NCBI RefSeq assembly: GCF_015602705.1
Contig: NZ_CP059081.1
Span: forward strand, 753,702 to 817,701
DNA from: Acinetobacter lwoffii
GTDB taxonomy: Bacteria; Pseudomonadota; Gammaproteobacteria; Pseudomonadales; Moraxellaceae
DNA length: 64,000 nt
Direction: 5' to 3'
Shown one piece after another: positions 46,472 through 54,220 of the stretch. The position numbers and the translations under genes are program-made. The notes beneath the pieces were generated by a model. That model searched no databases. It was not told the DNA's origin and saw nothing but the letters and a program-made list of their open reading frames with translations. The stretch's first letter is position 1, and every line of letters begins with the position of its first letter.

Positions 46472-48340
46472 TTGCATAACTTGATAAGGAATGTCTGTTT
46501 TTTCGTATTTGTCTGTGCCTTGAGCTGGATGACTTGCATCATAAGTTCAGCAATCGCTCAGGATGAACTCCCTTCGCCGTCATTTCAGCAGCAATCTCAC
46601 GACCATATTACTGAAGTTCATTTTACCGAACATAGCACTAGTGCCTTGCAGGGAAAATGGCTGTTTTATCCGAGTCAGTTTATTGTTCAGCCCAGCCCCG
46701 TACTCCAGTCAAAAACAGTTGAATTGCCAGCCTCTTTTAAAACTCTAGCGGGTTCAAACTCTGGCTACGGTACCTTTATTGGTTATTTTAAAATTCCGAA
46801 AGAATTTCTCGGGCGACGCATCGCGATTCGGATTCCAACCCAATACGGCGCCTATCGGGTATATGTCAATGGACAGTTTATTGTCCGTCTCGGGGAAATC
46901 AGTACCACACCTGACAAACAGGTGACTGAGAAAGCACCGAGTATTGGCTATTTTGTTCCAGACACTGAATATATTACCTTAAGCATTCAGGCTTCCAATT
47001 ATACCCACTTGCATGGTGGTCTCGAACGACCGATGCAGATCGGCGTTGCAGGTACCATCAATCGCCAATTTCAGCAGCTCATGATGAGTATTGCCATGGT
47101 GTGCGGCGCGGTACTTGGGGTGGGGGTGTTTACTATTCTATTTTCGGTATTCAGGGGATCACGAGAACGTAACAGTAAAAGTATCTTTGTTTTTGGCTGG
47201 TTTATTGTCTTTTTAGCCCTGCATAACCTGTTTTCTGCACCTTATGCCTATTCGGTATTTACCAATATCAACTGGCTGTGGGGAACCCGCTTAGAGTATC
47301 TGTTTACTTTTATTGCTGCCTTCTTTTTTCTCAGCTATATGCATCTGTTTAACCGGCGCTATCTAAATCCGGTGATTTATTATATCGCAGTGGCATTACT
47401 GGTTTTTAACATTACTTTCACCCTATTTTCACCTCCTGAGATATTTGAACGTCTGGCCCTATTTAGTGCGATTTTTGCCTTGGTCATCATCGGTAATTTT
47501 ATTTACGGTTTTTATCAGACCTTACGTTATAAAGAGCATTATTCGCGTTTAAATCTGATTGCAATTATTTTCCTCTGTCTAACTTTTTTGAATGATTATC
47601 TATTGCTGATCAATGTAATTAAAACCACGCATCTGTTCTTTATCTCAACCAGTATCTATGCCTTATTAATCATGTTTCAGCAGTCCAGACATTATGCACA
47701 TCAAACTTATGAGACTGAACAGCTGAACCTGAACCTGATCGCCCTCAATAATTCGCTCGATCAAAAAGTTAAAGAACGGACCCAGCAACTGCGTGAAGTG
47801 AATGCCAAACTGGAACAGCAAATGAATATTGATGCGCTGACTGGAGCTTTTAACCGGCGTGCCTTAAATCATGAAATCCAGCAGCAGTTTTTGCAGACCC
47901 AACAGCAGCCGCAACATACCTTGATTTTTGCCATGCTCGATGTCGATTTTTTTAAAAACTATAATGACTATTATGGCCACTTAAAAGGGGATGAAATCCT
48001 GAAAAATCTGGTTAGGATTATTCAAGCTGCTTTACCACCGTCTGGTTATCTGGCACGTTATGGTGGTGAAGAGTTTGCGATTCTGCTCACTGGAATGCCA
48101 GTTCAAACTGCCCTAAAAAATCTGGAAAATGTATTAAACCAGATTCGGGAACAGCGTATGGAACATCTGAATCGGCCAGATGCAAAAGATTATGTTACGG
48201 TTAGTATGGGCGCGGCCTGGGTTGAACAAAACCATGGCTATGCAGATATTCATGAATTGATGAAAGCGGCAGATGTGCAGCTCTACGCCGCTAAACAGGC
48301 AGGACGTGATCAGTTAAAAATTGAAAAAGAGGTCGATTAA
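46472..48340 (+). CDS. 7TM-sensor diguanylate cyclase (GGDEF)
   Basis: About 622-aa membrane enzyme predicted to make cyclic di-GMP. A signal peptide ending in SSAIAQ precedes a periplasmic beta-rich sensor with LQGKWLFYPSQFI and YGAYRVYVNGQFIVRLGEI, which has the 7TMR-DISM extracellular fold. Seven helices (about residues 205-405), a coiled-coil linker (LNLIALNNSLDQKVKERTQQ) and a GGDEF domain with an intact GGEEF at 531-535 in RYGGEEFAILL follow. No EAL domain is present. No ATG fits the signal peptide; TTG at 46472 or 46481 must start it. The stop overlaps the convergent GNAT gene by four bases. Confidence 0.92.
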   Translation: MHNLIRNVCFFVFVCALSWMTCIISSAIAQDELPSPSFQQQSHDHITEVHFTEHSTSALQGKWLFYPSQFIVQPSPVLQSKTVELPASFKTLAGSNSGYGTFIGYFKIPKEFLGRRIAIRIPTQYGAYRVYVNGQFIVRLGEISTTPDKQVTEKAPSIGYFVPDTEYITLSIQASNYTHLHGGLERPMQIGVAGTINRQFQQLMMSIAMVCGAVLGVGVFTILFSVFRGSRERNSKSIFVFGWFIVFLALHNLFSAPYAYSVFTNINWLWGTRLEYLFTFIAAFFFLSYMHLFNRRYLNPVIYYIAVALLVFNITFTLFSPPEIFERLALFSAIFALVIIGNFIYGFYQTLRYKEHYSRLNLIAIIFLCLTFLNDYLLLINVIKTTHLFFISTSIYALLIMFQQSRHYAHQTYETEQLNLNLIALNNSLDQKVKERTQQLREVNAKLEQQMNIDALTGAFNRRALNHEIQQQFLQTQQQPQHTLIFAMLDVDFFKNYNDYYGHLKGDEILKNLVRIIQAALPPSGYLARYGGEEFAILLTGMPVQTALKNLENVLNQIREQRMEHLNRPDAKDYVTVSMGAAWVEQNHGYADIHELMKAADVQLYAAKQAGRDQLKIEKEVD

Positions 48341-48804
48341 AAAACATATTTATACAGATAGCGCGATTCATCTTCTGACTCGGCAGAATGGGGATGAAAG
48401 CCGCAGTGTTGATAATAACTTAAGGCAGTTTGAGTAGACTGTATTTCAATCTGATGAATTTTTTTCTTTAATAAAGCGCGATGCATTTGATGAAATAACT
48501 CGGTGCCAAACCCCAGCCTTTGGCAGTGTTGGGCCACATAATGCATCCGGATTTCTCCAGCATCACTGACCAATAAGAACCCGACGACCTTGTCATAGAT
48601 GAGATAAACCCAGCAATCGTTATACAGCATATCGACAATCAGGCTGGCATGATCAAATTTTTCTAGCCAGGTTTGAATTTTGCTTTCTTCACGCTGATGA
48701 TCCAGTACACAGGACTGAATGCTGTCATGAATGACCTGAATAATTTGAGGTATATCTTCGACCCTCCCTTCACGAATCATAATATTATTCATTTTCTCGA
48801 ACAT
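48337..48804 (-). CDS. GNAT family N-acetyltransferase
   Basis: 155-aa acetyltransferase of unknown substrate. Features include IREGRVEDIPQIIQVIHDSI at the N-terminus and strand 4 with GEIRMHYVAQHCQRLGFGTE, where QRLGFG is the acetyl-CoA pyrophosphate loop. IHQIEIQSTQTALSYYQHCGF follows, with the usual C-terminal YYQHCGF motif. The start is not certain: Met1, Met5 and Met9 are all near the domain edge, and Met9 (MIREGR) is the usual family start. It is convergent with the GGDEF gene. Confidence 0.88.
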   Translation of the reverse strand: MFEKMNNIMIREGRVEDIPQIIQVIHDSIQSCVLDHQREESKIQTWLEKFDHASLIVDMLYNDCWVYLIYDKVVGFLLVSDAGEIRMHYVAQHCQRLGFGTELFHQMHRALLKKKIHQIEIQSTQTALSYYQHCGFHPHSAESEDESRYLYKYVF

Positions 48805-49119
48805 TTATAGGGAAGGTTTATTTGATAAAAAAGAAGAGGGTAAAAAACAGAACAATATTGTAGTTTTTTGAGAATCTTTGCTGTGATTTATTAATGTGAA
48901 GATTGGTTCTGTTGATGATTTGTCCTGTTTGTTTATCTCAAGTTCTTGAATCTCATTACCGAGTTAAAAATAAAAAATCAAAGTAAATCAATTTTTGAAT
49001 AAATCGAAGTTCGAATCTGGGCACAAATGAGCAAGCAGAGAGGATAAAGAGTAAAAATAAGCTTCAAGTTTGCACTGTACAAAAAATAGACGTATGCTGA
49101 GTCAAAAGGGACTATTCAA
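48805..49119. other. AT-rich intergenic region before the leader ORF
   Basis: About 315 bases carrying the promoter side of the GNAT gene on the left and presumably the promoter for the small plus-strand genes on the right. No repeat, terminator or gene could be supported. Confidence 0.5.
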
Positions 49120-49164
49120 ATGAATCTTGATCCTATAACCATAAAAATAAAATTAGTCACATGA
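49120..49164 (+). CDS. 14-codon leader ORF overlapping the next gene
   Basis: Reads MNLDPITIKIKLVT and stops at TGA 49162-49164, overlapping the ATG of the next gene (49161) by four bases. An AGGGA ribosome site lies eight bases before its ATG, whereas the downstream gene has no visible ribosome site of its own. This arrangement suggests translational coupling (inference). The peptide has no runs of a single amino acid that would mark an attenuator. Confidence 0.4.
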   Translation: MNLDPITIKIKLVT

Positions 49165-49661
49165 GATCATCAACCATGCTGAAATTACTGCTGTTGTTAT
49201 GTGTTTTATTCATGTTGAATGCTGCCTGGATCGTCGGCAGAAAGATCTATAAAGCTCAGCGCCATCTGGCGCGTCAGCGTCCAGAAAAACCGGCACAGAT
49301 TTCCAGCATGACAGAGCAAGAGGTCATCGAGCAAGAGCAGCAAGTACATCTGGTGGATGCTTATGAACTGGAACTGTTTGATGATGTGGCACAGCTATTC
49401 TTTCAACGGCAGGTGCATATTGATAATCGGGCACAGGCCGAACAGTTACAGCAAGAACTATTACAAAAAATGCCGATGCATAGTGGCACCCAGATTCGTC
49501 AGATGGATTTAGGCGAATGGTCTATTTTCTGGAATTTTTATGATCAGTCACTGGAATATTATGTCGGTCGCTATGGCGTATTCTATGCACATGTCGACCG
49601 TTTTGGAGAAGAGCACCGGCATGAAATTCGCAGGGAACTTTTGCATTCTGACTGTGCTTAG
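49161..49661 (+). CDS. Membrane-anchored hypothetical protein
   Basis: 166-aa protein of unknown function. A single N-terminal hydrophobic helix (LLLLLCVLFMLNAAWIV, residues 8-24) is followed by a basic stretch (GRKIYKAQRHLARQRPEK) and a soluble domain with an acidic Gln/Glu-rich segment (EQEVIEQEQQ). A C-terminal region rich in aromatic residues (EWSIFWNFYDQSLEYYVGRY) follows. The positively charged residues after the helix suggest the soluble part remains in the cytosol. I recognise no family. Its start overlaps the leader ORF. Confidence 0.7.
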   Translation: MRSSTMLKLLLLLCVLFMLNAAWIVGRKIYKAQRHLARQRPEKPAQISSMTEQEVIEQEQQVHLVDAYELELFDDVAQLFFQRQVHIDNRAQAEQLQQELLQKMPMHSGTQIRQMDLGEWSIFWNFYDQSLEYYVGRYGVFYAHVDRFGEEHRHEIRRELLHSDCA

Positions 49662-49919
49662 AACACAACTTTCAGTCATTCTGTCGATTGAAGATCTCAG
49701 GCTAGGTACTTAAGCCATTGTAATTCAGAAAAGGTATCTCATGCCTTAGCTCAGATTTTTTCTGCCCCTTGGCGGAAATAGCCCATATAATTTATCTCCT
49801 TTAAGCCATAATCTTGCGCTAGAAAAACCTCAAAACTCGCGAGTCGTATCCTCGAAATAGTCATTTAAAATGTACGAAGTCTGGCGAGCAATGATCCGGA
49901 CTAAAAAGGCAGGAGCGCT

Positions 49920-50195
49920 ATGATCATTGATTTTCATCAAGCACAATTACAGAAGTTTATTGCACTGGCGATGAAGATCGAAGCTGAGCCTGAACTGTAT
50001 TTGCAGTTTGATTCGGTCTCGGATTTTTATAAGGTTGACTGGTTGCAGGATTTTCCGGTTGGTACAGAATACTATATTTCCGGTCTAGATGATGGTGCCG
50101 ATGAGTTTCATGCCGTGATTTATTATGGCGAAGCGCAGCTACAGATCAGCTGTGGACAGGCACAGCTTTCAGTAAAACTATGTTGCAAACATTGA
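49920..50195 (+). CDS. Hypothetical protein, 91 aa
   Basis: Small soluble protein with no signal or membrane segment, acidic and rich in aromatic residues (LYLQFDSVSDFYKVDWLQDF, EYYISGLDDGADEFHAVIYY). A good AGGAG ribosome site precedes the ATG. The C-terminus ends in LCCKH with two adjacent cysteines. I recognise no family. A gap of 258 bases separates it from the preceding gene, which holds nothing else I can identify. Confidence 0.65.
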   Translation: MIIDFHQAQLQKFIALAMKIEAEPELYLQFDSVSDFYKVDWLQDFPVGTEYYISGLDDGADEFHAVIYYGEAQLQISCGQAQLSVKLCCKH

Positions 50196-50344
50196 CCGGG
50201 CTGCCGGAATTTCCCGATAGAAGAATAATGACATCCGCTATAAAGTTGATATAAATTGCAGAGTCATCTCTGTATCTGATTTTTATTCGCATCAGCCGAG
50301 AGTGGCATAGGCGAATATCGTAATAAAAATAAGGAAAAAATAGC

Positions 50345-50842
50345 ATGGCACATCAGTTCACCGTGAAAGCAATTATCAATGGCGTGTCTATTGATGAATT
50401 TAAGCGTTTGGCCAATGATATTCGTTTGCATGAGGCAGTTTGCCATCGAATTCCTGCGCAAAACTTGGAAATCCTGGTTTCGGAAAAGCAGGGGCATATG
50501 TATACCCTGAAACGCGCTTATAATCTGGATGTTAATATTCCGGATATCGCAAAAAAATTACTCAAAGATGCATTCCGTTTGCAGCGTACCGATGTCAGCG
50601 ATCTGAATGAAATGACTTCGACGGTACAACTCGGTGCGAACTTGCCGATCGAAGCCATCTGTCAGCGTGCAGTTACCGGAGATGAAGACCAGATCCAGTT
50701 CCAGTTAAACTGGACAGTCAAAGTCAAAGTGCCTTTGCTCGGTGGCATGCTAGAAAAGCATGCGGAAGGTGAGATTCGTAAATTTAGTGAAATTGAACTC
50801 AGCATCGTCGAAGATGAATTGCGTAAAGGTCTCACCGCTTGA
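50345..50842 (+). CDS. DUF2505 family protein (SRPBCC-like)
   Basis: 165-aa soluble protein with the strand pattern of the START/SRPBCC-like DUF2505 family: SIDEFKRLANDIRLHEAVCHR, then KRAYNLDVNIPDIAKKLLKDAF, STVQLGANLPIEAICQRAV, and the late conserved VKVPLLGGMLEKHAEGEIRKF. An AAGGA ribosome site supports the start. Members probably bind a hydrophobic ligand in a helix-grip cavity, but no ligand is known. It is in the same orientation as the two small genes before it, but 149 bases away. Confidence 0.82.
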   Translation: MAHQFTVKAIINGVSIDEFKRLANDIRLHEAVCHRIPAQNLEILVSEKQGHMYTLKRAYNLDVNIPDIAKKLLKDAFRLQRTDVSDLNEMTSTVQLGANLPIEAICQRAVTGDEDQIQFQLNWTVKVKVPLLGGMLEKHAEGEIRKFSEIELSIVEDELRKGLTA

Positions 50843-50963
50843 AGCAATCAAATAGTGTGATCGACCTAATTTAAAAACTGATTAGGTAGACGCTGGGTAG
50901 TGATAGCTAATTGGGCGGTAGATCACCATTTTCAGTGTATTGCCACTATCCAAGAAACCCAGC

Positions 50964-51637
50964 TTAAGTGCTGATAAAGTTTGCCGTCACGTTAATGCTG
51001 ATGGCCAGAATGGTGGTATTGAATCCGTAAGCCAAAAGCAAATGTAGGGTATTCAAGACTCGCATGGATTGGCAAGTAATGGATACATCTGCAGTTTGCG
51101 CAGAAGTCCCGATGATATAACTAAAATATAGAAAGTCTGGATAAGTCGGTCTGGTGGTATTGGGGAAATCCAGTCCACCTTGTTGCTGTTTGTCGAGCGC
51201 CAAATAAAAGTCATGTGCATAATGAATTGCAAAAATCGTATGCATCAAGAACCAGGCTGAAATAATGGTCAGAACTGACAAGATTAAATGACCGGTTCGG
51301 ATGGTAGTATCTTTAGGTAAGTGATTAATTTCAATAATAATCGCTATAAAACACATGATGAGGGTGGTGATCACCAGAAACAGAATGATCCATTTGCTGG
51401 CATCCTGTTGCATGGCGCGTTGCAGGATATGAGCATGATCAATACGCCAGAGTTTTTTATGGTCAATAATAAATAAGCGTAAATTGCGATATTCCAGCTG
51501 ATCAACAGGGAGTTTGACCAGCTCAAAGGGGTGAGGGCTTGTAAAACCAGATAAAATCCAACGATTGCTGGGAAAATAATAAAGAAATACAGACGGGATT
51601 GAAGTGCCGTTTTTATAGACTGAAGAAACTACATCAT
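50964..51637 (-). pseudogene. Disrupted DUF1345 membrane protein gene
   Basis: The 149-codon frame 50964-51413 (MQQDASKWIILFLVI...) is only the C-terminal two thirds of a DUF1345 protein. Upstream, the N-terminal helices (RLYFFIIFPAIVGFYLVLQA, LLISWNIAIYAYLLLTIK) are found in a different frame. The two join across a run of six T at 51453-51458 (A6 on the coding strand), where one extra base would restore KLWRIDHAHILQRAM. A second lesion, TAG at 51629-51631, sits just after two ATG codons at 51632-51637. Repaired, it would be about 224 codons, a normal length for the family. Confidence 0.85.
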
Positions 51638-51682
51638 GTCATTTATATTTATTTTGCTGACTTCTCAAGATCCTAGCACAGA

Positions 51683-51712
51683 ACCGTTTGCAATAAAGAA
51701 GATTGCAACGGT
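51683..51712. repeat. Inverted repeat downstream of YbjQ genes
   Basis: Left arm ACCGTTTGCAAT and right arm ATTGCAACGGT pair along their whole length with one bulged base and a 7-base loop. No T-run follows on either strand. It may be a weak terminator for the YbjQ pair or a decayed repeat unit. Confidence 0.5.
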
Positions 51713-51835
51713 CTGAGTTATTTCCTCTACGACATTTCATCCTAAAGGTGTCGAACTGATTCGAGTTGAGTCATTTGACTGCGCGGATCGCGTAGCAGGC
51801 GTGATTATCTCAATAGATTTTTTCTGAACTGATGT

Positions 51836-52285
51836 TTAAACGGATTGAGCGGGTTGTTGGATTGCAGTGCCATAAGCAAAGACTTCCACCATGCCACCTT
51901 GCATACCGAGTTCAGTCGTGCTGAGCCGAATGCCCATAATCTGAGTCGCACCAATTTTTTCGGCTTCCAGTTTTAAACGTACAATCGCTTCACGTCGTGC
52001 GCGTTCTACTACACTTTCATAGCTGGTCAGACGGCCACCCAGCATATTCTGCACATTGGCAATCGCATATTTAAAATAATCATGGGAAATGACCACATTG
52101 CTGCTGATCATCTGTCCGGAATATTCAGACACAACGAAGCGGCTATTGTTCACCCGGATATAGGCCAGACGTTGTTCCTGTTCATCCAGATAACGAAAAT
52201 GTTTACCTTCGTTATAACGTCCAAAACCGAAACCAACACTAAACAGAATGGCAAAAATGATGATCTGGAGAATTAAACCATCCAT
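51836..52285 (-). CDS. YbjQ/UPF0145 family protein with membrane anchor
   Basis: 149-aa protein. An N-terminal hydrophobic helix (LILQIIIFAILFSVGFGFG) precedes a YbjQ-type domain (DUF74, putative heavy-metal-binding), recognisable by MLGGRLTSYESVVERARREA and EKIGATQIMGIRLSTTELGM. YbjQ domains form pentameric beta-barrel rings in solved structures; metal binding is only an annotation tradition. It lies three bases after the other YbjQ gene, so the pair is co-transcribed. Confidence 0.88.
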   Translation of the reverse strand: MDGLILQIIIFAILFSVGFGFGRYNEGKHFRYLDEQEQRLAYIRVNNSRFVVSEYSGQMISSNVVISHDYFKYAIANVQNMLGGRLTSYESVVERARREAIVRLKLEAEKIGATQIMGIRLSTTELGMQGGMVEVFAYGTAIQQPAQSV

Positions 52286-52288
52286 GCT

Positions 52289-52651
52289 TTAATCTGCCTG
52301 CGGAAAAGGGTCGGGCAATTTTGGCATGATCGGATCAACGACTACGGCTGTCCCATAAACAAAGAGTTCAGAAGCACCTTGGGCAATATTAGAGGTCGAG
52401 AAACGAATGCCGACAATCGCATTGGCACCCATGCTGCGGGCTTTTTCAATCATGCGGTTCATGGCTTCCTGACGGGATTCTTCCAGCAGTTCGGTATAGG
52501 CAGTGAGCTCACCACCGACAATATTTTTCAGGCCGGCCAATAAGTCACGTCCGACATGTTTGCTGCGTACGGTACTGCCATACACCACATCAATTTGCTG
52601 GCGAATGGTATGTCCCGGTACAGATTCCAGATTGCTAAGTAACATGTGCAT
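52289..52651 (-). CDS. YbjQ/UPF0145 family protein
   Basis: 120-aa soluble YbjQ protein without an anchor. Diagnostic segments are SVPGHTIRQQIDVVYGSTVRSK, GLKNIVGGELTAYTELLEES and RSMGANAIVGIRFSTSNIAQGA. First gene of a two-gene unit with the anchored paralogue, possibly giving a mixed ring (inference). The start lies about 100 bases from the terminator of the efflux operon upstream. Confidence 0.9.
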   Translation of the reverse strand: MHMLLSNLESVPGHTIRQQIDVVYGSTVRSKHVGRDLLAGLKNIVGGELTAYTELLEESRQEAMNRMIEKARSMGANAIVGIRFSTSNIAQGASELFVYGTAVVVDPIMPKLPDPFPQAD

Positions 52652-52707
52652 GTTTTCTAAATAAATCGCTGGTCTATGACAATAGGAAAACTGCCTCGAA
52701 AATGCAA

Positions 52708-52734
52708 TAAAAAAAAGCCCACCGAAGTGAGCTT
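52708..52734 (-). terminator. Terminator of the adeIJK operon
   Basis: Stem AAGC-C-CAC / GTG-A-GCTT with one mismatch and a CGAA tetraloop, followed on the minus strand by a run of eight T. It lies 20 bases after the adeK stop. Confidence 0.82.
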
Positions 52735-52753
52735 TTCCTGATCTGGCTGGAAT

Positions 52754-54220
52754 TTATTGCGCTGGTTGTTCTGCCGCACGGCGCTGTTCAGATACAGACG
52801 GTGTATTCGGCAAGGTATCCGTCGTATTGACTTTCAAGCCGCCCCCCAGGGTTTTGTAGACTTCAACCTGATTGTTCAGATTGGCCTGTTCAAGCAATAA
52901 CAAACCTTGTTCTGCTGCATAAGACGCACGCTGTGCATCCAGTACCGTCAGATAGCTGTCAATTCCGGCGCGGAAACGTGCCTGTGACAAGCGATAGGTG
53001 GTGTTGGTGGCTTCGACCAGACGGCGCTGAGCTGCAAGACGGTCACCAATATTCTGACGTACTGCCAAGGCATCATTCACTTCACGGAAAGCAGTCTGAA
53101 TCGACTTTTCGTAATCTGACAAGGCAATTTGCTGATCGGTTTCAGAAATACGGATATTGGCCTGACGGGTACCCCAGTCAAAAATCGGGATATCCAGACT
53201 TGGGCCAAAAGACCAGGCAAAACTGCCCGACTTAAATAGGTCGCCTAAATCAGTTGAGGCATAACCTGCTGAACCGGTCAGGCTGATGGTTGGGAACAGA
53301 CGTGCACGTGCTGCCGCAATATTGGCACCTGCCGCAGACAGACGGTATTCTGCTGCACGAAGATCTGGACGATTGATCAGCAGGTCACTTGGCAAGCCCG
53401 AACCCAATGCAGTATTTGAAGTGATGCGGGTTACGCGTTGTGCTGGTAATAAATTCGCAGGCACTTGCTGACCGACCAGCAGGTTTAACAGGTTTTGTGC
53501 CTGTGCTACCTGAGTGCGGTAATTCGCCACATCATTACGCGCTGTTTCAACCGAGATTTGTGCCTGACGCACTGGAAGCTCGCTGTCGATACCGACATCA
53601 AAACGTTTTTTGTTCAGATTGAACGATTCAAGCTGAGCTTTCAGCGTTTGTTCAGCCAAAGCCAGATTGGCATTGGCAAATGAATAGCTGAGCCAGGCTT
53701 GAGACACCTGACCAATCAAGGCAATTTGTGTCGCATCTCGAGCACTTTGGGTCGCCAGAAAACTATCCAGCGCATTGTCACGCAAGCTGCGGACACGTCC
53801 CCAAAAATCCAGTTCATATGCAGTTACACCCAGTCCGACATTATAAGTCGTGACTGCACCACGATTCTGGGAATTCATGGTGTCTTGGCGCAATACGCTA
53901 CCACTGGCACCAATCGTTGGTAACTGATTGTTTTCAGTAATCTGATACTGTTGCTGGGCTCGTTGAATATTGAGGGCAGCAATACGCAAATCCCGGTTAT
54001 TGTTTAATGCCAGATCCAGCACCTGTAACAGGCGCTGGTCAGCAAAAAAGTTTTTATAACCCTGTTCTGCTACAGAAGTACCAGACGCATTGGCATAACT
54101 GCTCGGGATATTTGCCTGCGCAACCGGCTCTGGACTACGCATGCTTTGACAGGCGGTCAAAGCAAGCGCAAGGGCAGATACCGCAATGCTACGACCTGTA
54201 ATAGACCATACATTTTGCAT
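52754..54220 (-). CDS. adeK: Outer-membrane efflux channel AdeK
   Basis: 488-aa TolC/OprM-family outer-membrane lipoprotein. The signal ends in LTAC, so Cys24 is lipidated. Two repeated outer-membrane factor segments are visible: FFADQRLLQVLDLALNNNRD near 58-77 and INRPDLRAAEYRLSAAGANI near 283, with the helical-barrel repeats between. Its ATG overlaps the adeJ stop by one base (TAATG), which fixes the start and shows tight coupling. Third gene of the adeI-adeJ-adeK operon, forming the exit duct of the tripartite pump. Confidence 0.93.
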   Translation of the reverse strand: MQNVWSITGRSIAVSALALALTACQSMRSPEPVAQANIPSSYANASGTSVAEQGYKNFFADQRLLQVLDLALNNNRDLRIAALNIQRAQQQYQITENNQLPTIGASGSVLRQDTMNSQNRGAVTTYNVGLGVTAYELDFWGRVRSLRDNALDSFLATQSARDATQIALIGQVSQAWLSYSFANANLALAEQTLKAQLESFNLNKKRFDVGIDSELPVRQAQISVETARNDVANYRTQVAQAQNLLNLLVGQQVPANLLPAQRVTRITSNTALGSGLPSDLLINRPDLRAAEYRLSAAGANIAAARARLFPTISLTGSAGYASTDLGDLFKSGSFAWSFGPSLDIPIFDWGTRQANIRISETDQQIALSDYEKSIQTAFREVNDALAVRQNIGDRLAAQRRLVEATNTTYRLSQARFRAGIDSYLTVLDAQRASYAAEQGLLLLEQANLNNQVEVYKTLGGGLKVNTTDTLPNTPSVSEQRRAAEQPAQ

